This document shows positions 1 through 4,507 of a stretch of DNA of 6,606 nucleotides, piece after piece; within the stretch, counting starts at the first letter, position 1; every line of letters starts with the position of its first letter. The position numbers and the translations under genes were made by a program. The notes under the pieces were generated by a model. It did no database searches and was not told the DNA's origin. It saw nothing but the letters and a program-made list of their open reading frames with translations. The stretch comes from Planctomycetota bacterium. GTDB taxonomy: Bacteria > Planctomycetota > UBA8108 > UBA1146 > JAJFFE01. Location: assembly GCA_020425835.1 (NCBI GenBank), contig JAGQRC010000214.1:1-6606 (forward strand), written 5' to 3'.

Positions 1-179
1 TCGTACAGTCGACCGCCGGGCCAGGGTTCGAGGATCATGCGCGACGGCGGCGAGGTGACGTGGAAGTCCCGTCTCCACCAACTCGGCAGCTCATCCACGA
101 GGCTCCGCCACACTCGATCGGGTGCGGCGGCGATTTCGAACTCCAGATCGATCCGGTGGACTCCAGCCGATTCGCTCAC
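1..179 (-). CDS. SRPBCC / AHSA1-like protein, 5' part only
   Basis: The gene begins with GTG at 179 and runs off the left edge, so only about 59 N-terminal residues are visible. They read SESAGVHRIDLEFEIAAAPD, then RVWRSLVDELPSWW, then a stretch ending EPWPGGRLYE. The order of a first beta strand, an APxxVWxxL helix start, a tryptophan-rich helix and then a ligand-pocket strand is typical of the START-like SRPBCC fold of the AHSA1 (activator of Hsp90 ATPase homologue) family. Its start codon overlaps the stop of the ArsR gene by four bases (GTGA), which implies translational coupling. ArsR-SRPBCC pairs are common in bacteria and the SRPBCC partner is usually a small cytoplasmic protein of uncertain ligand. 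The function here is not determined. Confidence 0.75.
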   Translation of the reverse strand, partial: MSESAGVHRIDLEFEIAAAPDRVWRSLVDELPSWWRRDFHVTSPPSRMILEPWPGGRLY

Positions 180-619
180 GCGTCCACTCCTTCTCCCTGT
201 CTCGCTTCCCTTTGTTCCCCCGCCCCATCTTCCGTGGCGGAAGCCCGCTGCGACTCGATGTGTTCGGCCAATCGACGAAAACGTTCGACTCGGTCCTTGG
301 CGTACGGCGAGACCCAGCGGTCCACGATCTCGACGAGGGGGACCGGATGGAGGACGTTGATCCTGCGTCGCCCCTCGCGGCGGACGAGCACCAGACCCGC
401 TTCGACGAGCCGTTCCAGGTGCTTCATCACGGCGGTCCGCGCGAGCCAAGGAAACTCCGCACACAGCTGAGCCGTGGATCTCGGCCCTTCGCGAAGTCGG
501 TCGAGCATCTGGCGCCGCGAGCCGTCGGCGAGGGCGAGCCAGATGCGATCGTCCTCCGCGAGGAGCCGCGCGCGAGGGTCATCCTTCTTCCGCCCGTCGC
601 GGGCCCGTCCGTCTCTCAT
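176..619 (-). CDS. ArsR/SmtB-family winged-helix repressor
   Basis: This 147-residue protein carries a winged helix-turn-helix at about residues 27-108. The ArsR signature ALADGSRRQMLDRLREGP is followed by the recognition helix region LARTAVMKHLERLVEAGLV and the wing VRREGRRRINVLHP. The end of the domain, VDRWVSPYAKDR, resembles the ArsR subgroup that is co-transcribed with SRPBCC proteins. No CxC metal-binding cluster is visible: the one Cys (53) is in the HTH, so a metal sensor is unlikely. The C-terminal 25 residues are charged and look disordered. The basic N-terminal 20 residues are longer than usual. The start at 619 is the only ATG before the domain, and an operator-like inverted repeat sits immediately upstream, so autorepression is likely. 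The gene ends in TGA overlapping the next start. Confidence 0.88.
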   Translation of the reverse strand: MRDGRARDGRKKDDPRARLLAEDDRIWLALADGSRRQMLDRLREGPRSTAQLCAEFPWLARTAVMKHLERLVEAGLVLVRREGRRRINVLHPVPLVEIVDRWVSPYAKDRVERFRRLAEHIESQRASATEDGAGEQREARQGEGVDA

Positions 620-622
620 GAC

Positions 623-642
623 ATGTCACCATATAGTGACAT
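623..642. promoter_or_regulatory. Inverted-repeat operator upstream of the ArsR gene
   Basis: Perfect 7-bp arms ATGTCAC and GTGACAT are separated by CATATA, whose centre ATAT is itself symmetric. The element ends 3 bp before the ArsR start codon and overlaps both the likely ribosome-binding sequence (GGTGA on the minus strand) and an AT-rich patch that could serve as a -10 region. ArsR-family dimers bind such AT-centred dyads, so this is probably the autoregulatory operator. It might also affect the divergent redoxin promoter, but that start lies almost 300 bp away. Confidence 0.7.
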
Positions 643-789
643 ATTGATCGAGCAAGCCTGCTGTTCGAAAACCACGATCGTCTCCGCGATCTCGACACTC
701 CGGGACGGACGGGCGAGACTCCCACCCCTCCGCCGTTCCGGCGCACGCGGGATCTCGGTCCACCCGAACCTCGTTGCAAGCGAGCCGGT

Positions 790-816
790 CCCCCGAGACT
801 CCGTCGGGGGCTCTTT
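790..816 (+). terminator. Terminator-like hairpin upstream of the redoxin gene
   Basis: The arms CCCCCGA (790-796) and TCGGGGG (804-810) form a perfect 7-bp stem around a 7-nt loop and are followed by CTCTTT. On the plus strand this resembles a weak intrinsic terminator, yet no plus-strand gene precedes it. It could be an attenuator in a long redoxin leader, the end of an unseen short transcript, or a block on readthrough into the redoxin gene. Confidence 0.4.
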
Positions 817-830
817 CCCGAATTCGGAAA
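814..830. promoter_or_regulatory. Imperfect palindrome in the redoxin upstream region
   Basis: The arms TTTCC and GGAAA flank a core containing the symmetric GAATTC, giving a near-perfect 17-nt dyad (TTTCCCGAATTCGGAAA). It lies about 100 bp before the redoxin start. It could be a transcription-factor site or, in RNA, a small hairpin adjoining the preceding terminator-like stem. No regulator is identifiable from the sequence. Confidence 0.3.
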
Positions 831-916
831 ACTAGAACTCTCCCGGCGCGTTCGATCGAGTCGGACGCGTCGAGAACTGCGCGACGGGGGCGGGTGCCCT
901 CGCGCGACCTCCCGTG

Positions 917-923
917 AAAGGAG
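917..923 (+). promoter_or_regulatory. Ribosome-binding site of the redoxin gene
   Basis: AAAGGAG lies 4 nt before the ATG at 928. It is a strong Shine-Dalgarno match and fixes the start, which also gives a complete signal peptide. Confidence 0.8.
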
Positions 924-927
924 CGTC

Positions 928-1560
928 ATGCTTCGAGTGACGTTAGGGGCGATCCTCGTTCTGATCGGCGCGATCGGAACGACCGCGGCGGACGAACCCG
1001 CCAAGGAGAAGGACGCCAAGAAGTCGGAAGCCCAGATCAAGGGCTACGAGCAGCTCAGCCTCAAGGACCTCGACGGCAAGGTCGTGACCGCCAAGGATCT
1101 GAAGGGCAAGATCGTCGTCTTCGAGTGGATCGAGCCGATGTGCCCGACCTGCCAGCGGCACGCCAAAGAGGGTTCGATCAACCACTTGGTGGCGAAGTAC
1201 AAGGACAAGAAGGACGTCGTGATCCTCGGCGTCTGCACCAGTCGGAACACCGACGTGGAGGGAATGAAGGCCTTCGCGAAGGAGCGTGATCTCAAGTACC
1301 GAATCCTGATGGACCCGACCGGTGCTGTCGGTCGCATGTTCGGTGCGCAGAAGACGCCCCACATGTACGTCGTGAAGGATGGCGCCAAGCTGTACGAGGG
1401 TGCTCTGGATGACGACGCTCGAGGATCGAAGTCGGAGAAGGAGAGAGTGAACTACATCTCCAAGGCTCTGGACGAGATCCTGGCGGGCAAGAAGGTCTCG
1501 ACCCCGTCGACCAAGCCCTATGGCTGAAACGTCAAATATCCGCGCCAGTCTGGCGCCTGA
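928..1560 (+). CDS. Exported redoxin (peroxiredoxin-like/thioredoxin-fold), probable selenoprotein with C-terminal Sec
   Basis: Residues 1-21 form a signal peptide (MLRVTLGAILVLIGAIGTTA, then A), followed by a lysine-rich linker and a thioredoxin fold at about residues 40-187. MCPTCQRH gives a CxxC pair at Cys72/Cys75, and KTPHMYV supplies the cis-proline strand. Family resemblance is to the peroxiredoxin-like redoxins that from memory close with a motif such as PYGCSVKY. Here the reading is KPYG, TGA (1525-1527), NVKY, then six residues to a second TGA at 1558. The stop falls exactly at the motif Cys and the motif resumes after it, so the TGA is read as Sec at residue 200 of 210. A hairpin suited to SECIS follows. 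The likely role is thiol/selenol redox or peroxide reduction outside the cytoplasm. Stopping at the first TGA would give 199 residues lacking the conserved tail; a fresh nonsense mutation is the main alternative. Confidence 0.85.
1525..1527 (+). other. Recoded UGA, selenocysteine 200 of the redoxin
   Basis: This in-frame TGA occupies the Cys position of the family's PYGC-type C-terminal motif. The codons after it (AAC GTC AAA TAT) still encode the expected V-K-Y portion, and the frame closes ten codons later. Coding constraint past the TGA argues that it is translated. Confidence 0.78.
1542..1556 (+). promoter_or_regulatory. Candidate SECIS hairpin of the redoxin gene
   Basis: A perfect 6-bp stem, GCGCCA/TGGCGC, closes a GTC loop (or AGUCU if the last pair opens). 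The loop starts 20 nt after the UGA, inside the spacing known for bacterial SECIS elements, and begins with G as they usually do. The loop recalls the GGUCU of the E. coli fdhF element. No U-run follows, so it is not an intrinsic terminator. A lower stem could form between TCA (1532-1534) and TGA (1558-1560). Confidence 0.7.
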
Positions 1561-1566
1561 TCGACC

Positions 1567-1607
1567 CGGGCGGTGTTTCCCGCACGTCGATCGGGAAGCA
1601 CCGCCTG
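1567..1607 (+). terminator. Hairpin terminator after the redoxin gene
   Basis: Bases 1567-1582 pair with 1592-1607 through 16 consecutive pairs, two of them G-U, around a 9-nt loop, and a short pyrimidine-rich tail (CTTCGCC) follows. The hairpin begins 6 nt after the second TGA (1558-1560), which fits a coding region that ends there. The U-tract is weak, so termination may be partly factor-dependent. The hairpin could also block convergent transcription from the minus-strand operon. Confidence 0.7.
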
Positions 1608-1707
1608 CTTCGCCTGTTCCACTATTCCGCGGCGAGCGAGTTTCGGACTTCGACGACCGATCTCTATGGAGCTGACGCCCAACGAGCCGCGGCCCGGCGA
1701 CGACCTC

Positions 1708-1947
1708 TCAATCGGTGACCCGATTGGGTCGCAACGTCGCTCTCAGACGATCGACCTCCCCCGTGTCGACCCGAGCATACGCCTCGGCATGCCCCTCCCC
1801 TTCCGATCGGAACCCGGTCGGCGTCGCCTCCATGCCCCACTGCGCCAGCGTCTGACGTAGATGCTCCAAGAAGTGGAGGGCCTTCGGAGCGCCATCCGGG
1901 CCGAAGAAGTCCCAATGGAACGTCTGCGAGTCGGAGGAGTTCGTCAT
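1708..1947 (-). CDS. Small protein of unknown function, 79 residues
   Basis: I do not recognise this gene. It encodes MTNSSDSQTFHWDFFGPDG, then a helix rich in H, L and E (APKALHFLEHLRQTLAQWG), then a turn and a charged C-terminal part ending LRPNRVTD. There is no Cys, signal peptide or membrane segment, so it is predicted to be soluble and cytoplasmic. The pattern of aromatic strand, long helix, Gly-rich turn (TGFRSEGEG), and an alternating strand AEAYARVD suggests a small alpha/beta fold. The start at 1947 has AGGG 6 nt upstream and lies 49 nt after the TlpA-like gene, so it is probably the last gene of that operon. Longer readings through upstream starts would overlap the TlpA gene and give implausible arginine-rich sequence. 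Confidence 0.7.
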   Translation of the reverse strand: MTNSSDSQTFHWDFFGPDGAPKALHFLEHLRQTLAQWGMEATPTGFRSEGEGHAEAYARVDTGEVDRLRATLRPNRVTD

Positions 1948-1996
1948 CGTCGACCCTGCGCGTCGGCGTCGGTAGGCCGCACCACGAACGAAGCAC

Positions 1997-3358
1997 TCAC
2001 TTCGCCGGCTCTCCGGTGAGTGTCTTGGCGAGCGCCTCCAGGGCTTCGGGCGTCGCGGCGCCCTGCTGCGCCTTGCGGACCACACCCTTCCGGTCGATCC
2101 AGACCGTCGCCGGCAGTCGAACCGCACCGTAGTCCCGCACCGCGACGTCGGCACCACCGATCGCCATCGCGTGCTCCACCTTCTCCTTGGCCGCGAAGCT
2201 TCGCGCTTCCGCCTCGGATCCGCTGGTCGCGTTGATCCCGATGATCACCAGGCCCTTGTCCGCGTAGTCTCGATGGAGTCGGGTCAAGTGCGGAGCCTCC
2301 GCACGACAGAGATGTCACGTGAACGAGTAGAAGAACAGCAGGATCACCTTCCCCTGCAACTCGCCGAGCGCGTAGGGCTTCCCGTCGATGCCCCGGAGAT
2401 CGAAGCTGGGAGCCGGAGCCCCCTCGAGCTGGGCGAAACGCACGAGCGGATCGCTCCCCCCCCGCGCCTTCGAGAGCAGTGTCCGTCGCAGCCAAGGCAC
2501 GGCCGGCAAGTACGGTGAATCGTCGTGTTGAGCGACGAACTGCTCGAGAGCCTCGAGCGCGTCGTCGCCGCCGGGGGCATCGCCGAAGTTCCCCGGGAAC
2601 GCCTGGCGCGCCAGCGGTTCGAGCGCGGCCAACCCGGAGATGAGCGCGTGTCGCTGCGTCGAGTCCACCGGCTGGTGCTTCAGCTCACGGGCGCGTACTT
2701 CGCGTCGAGTCTCGACGGTGCGCCGCTCCGTACCCTTCCGGGAACGCAGCACCTCGACCACCTCGAGCACGCGAAACGTGTCGCCGTCCAACCGATAGGT
2801 CTGGGTGCACTCGTCGACGGTGCTCGTCATGGAGCCCGCGGACTCCTCGACCCCCGCCGCCAGCTTCCGCTCGTAGAGGACGCTGCTCGCATCATCGGGG
2901 TGGGCGTCGGATCGGTACTCGACGTCGACCTTCCGCCGCAGGCCCGTTCGGGGCCAGAGCGTCCGCTCGCTACCGCTCGCGTATGCCTCCACGCGATCGC
3001 GAGGAATCTCCCGGGACACGAGGAGAGGCGCGATCAGACTGACGAGCCGACCTCGCGGACTCTCGAGAGGGAAGATCCAGCGCCCCTTCGCATCACGACG
3101 CGCCTCACCGATCGGAATGTCGTACGGCCGCTGATCTCCGGCGTCGTCGACGACGAGGATCAGTCGGAGGGCGCCGCGCGGCTCGGCCAACACGTGGACG
3201 TCGACCTCGAAGCGACTCTGCTTCTCGGTCTCGGTGTCCCCCACCTTCGTTCGTTCGTCGATCGTGATCTCGAATCGAGAGGTGGATTCCGCTTCCTCCG
3301 CGCTCCCGACGCGAGGAAGCAGAGCGACCAAGACCACGAGAATCGAGACCATGCGCAT
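1997..3358 (-). CDS. Exported TlpA-like thioredoxin with UxxC active site (probable selenoprotein), long N-terminal region
   Basis: The protein has 453 residues if the TGA at 2317-2315 is read as Sec. Residues 1-20 form a signal peptide ending VGSA, which chose the ATG at 3358 (AGGT 7 nt upstream) over an in-frame GTG 78 bases earlier. Residues 21-312 are an acidic and arginine-rich region of unknown fold. From about 313 a TlpA/AhpC-TSA domain begins: APAPSFDLRGIDGKPYAL, GKVILLFFYSFT, U348, HLC351, RAEAPHLTRLHRDY, GLVIIGIN, and the cis-Pro416 strand RLPATVWIDRKG. In the family the active site reads FWATWCPPC, so U348 replaces the attacking Cys and C351 is the resolving Cys. The domain on both sides of the TGA is complete and in one frame. 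Its likely role is a thiol/selenol oxidoreductase in the periplasm. It is second in an operon after the VWA-like gene. A nonsense mutation would be the alternative. Confidence 0.88.
2288..2304 (-). promoter_or_regulatory. Candidate SECIS hairpin of the TlpA-like gene
   Basis: On the minus strand GTGCGGA (2304-2298) pairs perfectly with TCCGCAC (2294-2288) around a GGC loop. The 17-nt hairpin starts 10 nt after the UGA and its loop begins 17 nt after it. The minimal E. coli fdhF element is described as a 17-nt upper stem-loop about 11 nt from the UGA, so size and position agree closely. The bulged U of the fdhF stem is absent. Confidence 0.75.
2315..2317 (-). other. Recoded UGA, selenocysteine 348 in the TlpA active site
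   Basis: The TGA sits precisely at the first Cys position of the thioredoxin CxxC motif, giving T-U-H-L-C-R. The resolving Cys and the whole second half of the fold follow in the same frame without another stop until 1999-1997. Cys/Sec exchange at this exact residue is the classic signature of a redox selenoprotein. Confidence 0.85.
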
Positions 3359-3402
3359 CGAGCGGACCTGCCAGACGACTCGGGGGGGGTCGAATCGATC
3401 GA

Positions 3403-3434
3403 GGTCCGAGCGCGACGATCGGCGTGCTCGGACC
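3403..3434 (-). other. Intercistronic hairpin between the VWA-like and TlpA-like genes
   Basis: GGTCCGAGC and GCTCGGACC form a perfect 9-bp stem that extends inward by a G-U and two G-C pairs to 12 pairs, leaving an 8-nt loop (3415-3422). It occupies the 114-nt gap between the two minus-strand genes. No U-run follows, so it is more likely a processing, stability or partial-attenuation element than a full terminator. A run of eight C on the minus strand (3382-3389) follows shortly after. Confidence 0.5.
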
Positions 3435-3472
3435 ACGATGGAAGGAGAGCACAGGTGGGAACCGACGGAGAC

Positions 3473-4171
3473 TCACTGAGCCAACGTGAAGGTCCCGCCA
3501 TTGGCTTGTGCCAACTGCACCCAGAAGACTTCCTCTCCGATCCCGGGAAACTCGGGATAGAAGATCGTGTCGATCGGTATGTGGTGGTAGTTGGCGCCGG
3601 TGATCTCGGTCAGACACTCTTCGGGGTAGTTCGGGCTGAACGTCTCGGTCCAGCAGAACGGCAATCGGTTCCCGAGGAAGAGCATGCGTCGATTCGTGGC
3701 GGGTGTCGAGTTGGCGATCGACACCGTCGTCACGCCGGCGTCGAGAACACAATGACTCTCGATGGCAGGCAGCGAGTCCATCCAGGCGATCGCGGCAGCC
3801 TTGTTGGCGCCCGATGCGCGTTTCGCCTTCCAGGACCAGACGTAGGTCGTGGTGTTGTACGCGACCATCGAGAAGCGGGTACGAGCGGTGAGTTGAGAGA
3901 GCGCATTGCGAATCTCGAGCTTGACCAGCTCGAATTGCGTCGTGCTCCCTCAGAAGTCGTAGGCGGGGAAGCAGAAGAAGAACGCGTCCGCAGAGTACTC
4001 CGCGCCCCAGAAGAGGATGGACTCTGGTGTGTCTTCCTCCTCCTGGCTGGAGTTCGCCGCCGCTCTGGGAAGGTCGAGAGGCCGCGCCCCCGACCGACTG
4101 GAATCCGCCCCCCACACGAAAGCCAAGGCCGAAGCCGCGATCCCGAACGAGAAGAAGAGCGCTCGAAGCAC
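3473..4171 (-). CDS. Exported von Willebrand A-like protein, probable selenoprotein (Sec in the MIDAS-like motif)
   Basis: The protein has 232 residues if the TGA at 3952-3950 is Sec74. The GTG start at 4171 has AAGGAGG 4 nt upstream and opens a signal peptide (MLRALFFSFGIAASALAFVW), followed by a Ser/Glu-rich linker. From about residue 60 the sequence follows a VWA fold: strand ADAFFFCF, then YDF-U-GST, helix FELVKLEIRNALSQL, strand RFSMVAYN, helix KAAAIAWMDSLPAI, strand RRMLFLGNRLPFC, and the C-terminal FWVQLAQANGGTFTL, a common closing motif of bacterial VWA proteins. D72-F-U-G-S76 aligns with the metal-binding D-x-S-x-S. The later MIDAS Thr and Asp seem lost (ESHC, LGNR), so metal-dependent ligand binding is doubtful. 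Other Cys are at 67, 141, 173 and 186. It is the first gene of the operon with the TlpA-like selenoprotein, a possible redox partner. Two separate short genes or a pseudogene are the alternatives. Confidence 0.75.
3915..3933 (-). promoter_or_regulatory. Candidate SECIS hairpin of the VWA-like gene
   Basis: On the minus strand TCGAGCT (3933-3927) pairs perfectly with AGCTCGA (3921-3915) around the loop GGTCA. The loop starts 23 nt after the UGA. With one bulged G (3914) the stem extends by AAT/ATT to ten pairs. GGUC at the loop start matches the loop of the E. coli fdhF SECIS, whose G and U are contacted by SelB. Confidence 0.78.
3950..3952 (-). other. Recoded UGA, selenocysteine 74 of the VWA-like protein
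   Basis: The TGA divides one continuous VWA-like reading frame. The sequence upstream supplies the signal peptide and first strand; the sequence downstream continues the first helix (TTQFELVKLEIRNAL) with no start codon until residue 102. Splitting here would leave both pieces without a complete fold. Confidence 0.72.
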
Positions 4172-4437
4172 ACTTCCTCCTTCCGCAGCGCGTGAGTGAT
4201 TCGACGACGCCGGGTGCCTTGTTCGTCAAGGTCCTTCGTCAGTGACACCTCGTGGTGACACGGCTCTCGTCAGTCGCACTGCTGTCGCAGTCGCGACTGT
4301 TCTCGTCAGTCCCACTGCTCTCGGCAGTGACGGCTGGCTCGTCGACGACGCCGTGAAGCCCGCTCACGCAATGACCATCCCCCCCCGGGGACGTTCCCCA
4401 GCCGACTAGCATGCCGGTCGACCGAAGATCGAGCGAG
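4172..4437. other. Intergenic region upstream of the VWA-TlpA operon
   Basis: This gap holds the Shine-Dalgarno sequence AAGGAGG of the VWA-like gene (4176-4182), a degenerate tandem repeat (4236-4337) and a GGGGA/TCCCC dyad near 4387-4399. A minus-strand frame across the repeat could give a Ser/Asp/Glu-rich peptide, but no usable start or homology supports it. The operon promoter should lie here, though no clear -35/-10 pair is visible. Confidence 0.45.
4236..4337. repeat. Degenerate 36-bp tandem repeat with internal palindrome
   Basis: Copies at 4266-4301 and 4302-4337 match at 20 of their first 22 bases (CTCGTCAGTC, then CACTGCT and TCG), then diverge by a one-base indel. The octamer TCGTCAGT recurs at 4236, 4267 and 4303. 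The first copy holds the perfect 12-bp palindrome CAGTCGCGACTG (4288-4299). GTGACAC occurs twice just to the left, near 4243 and 4256. The array lies 65-170 bp upstream of the VWA-like start. Confidence 0.55.
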
Positions 4438-4438
4438 C

Positions 4439-4477
4439 AAAAACCTGCCGAAGCTGGAACTCGCGACCGGTTCGGCA
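4439..4477 (-). terminator. Intrinsic terminator of the 163-residue gene
   Basis: On the minus strand TGCCGAA (4477-4471) pairs with TTCGGCA (4452-4446) across an 18-nt loop, followed by GG and five T (4443-4439). It lies about 30 nt after the TGA at 4510-4508. The stem plus T-run is a normal Rho-independent terminator, and it separates this gene from the VWA-TlpA operon on the same strand. Confidence 0.7.
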
Positions 4478-4507
4478 CCTCCCGCAGGGGATCGCTCCCG
4501 GCGGTCG

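Larger units (their letters stand above)
643..916. other. Divergent intergenic region with no recognised gene
   Basis: This stretch between the ArsR operator and the redoxin ribosome-binding site shows no convincing coding frame: third-position composition and translated sequence in all frames look like non-coding shadow. It must hold the promoters of both divergent units, although no clear -35/-10 pair can be picked in this GC-rich sequence. Two structured elements lie in its right half, a stable hairpin at 790-810 and an imperfect palindrome at 814-830, described separately. Confidence 0.5.

Noticed and set aside
1558..1860. Readthrough of the second TGA of the redoxin into a longer product
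   Set aside because: The frame runs straight through the 16-pair terminator hairpin and over the antisense strand of the 79-residue gene; the translation looks like a shadow.
3382..3389. Run of eight G as a phase-variable tract
   Set aside because: It lies in the untranslated gap before the TlpA-like start, with no promoter spacing or reading frame that length change would clearly switch.
928..4171. Genome-wide reassignment of TGA to an amino acid
   Set aside because: ArsR, TlpA-like and other genes end at TGA at normal family lengths, one TGA overlaps the next start codon, and only TGAs at Cys-like sites with following hairpins are crossed.
2525..4195. Long plus-strand frame of 556 residues
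   Set aside because: It is the antisense shadow of the TlpA-like and VWA-like genes, with low-complexity charged sequence, no ribosome site and no recognisable domain.
3105..4229. Long minus-strand frame of 374 residues overlapping the VWA-like and TlpA-like genes
   Set aside because: It is very rich in Arg, Leu and His with no domain, and it is the alternative frame of two genes with better codon bias, signal peptides and ribosome sites.
4387..4399. GGGGA/TCCCC dyad as a regulatory site
   Set aside because: It is short, located inside a C/G homopolymer-rich stretch between a terminator and a repeat, and easily expected by chance at this base composition.
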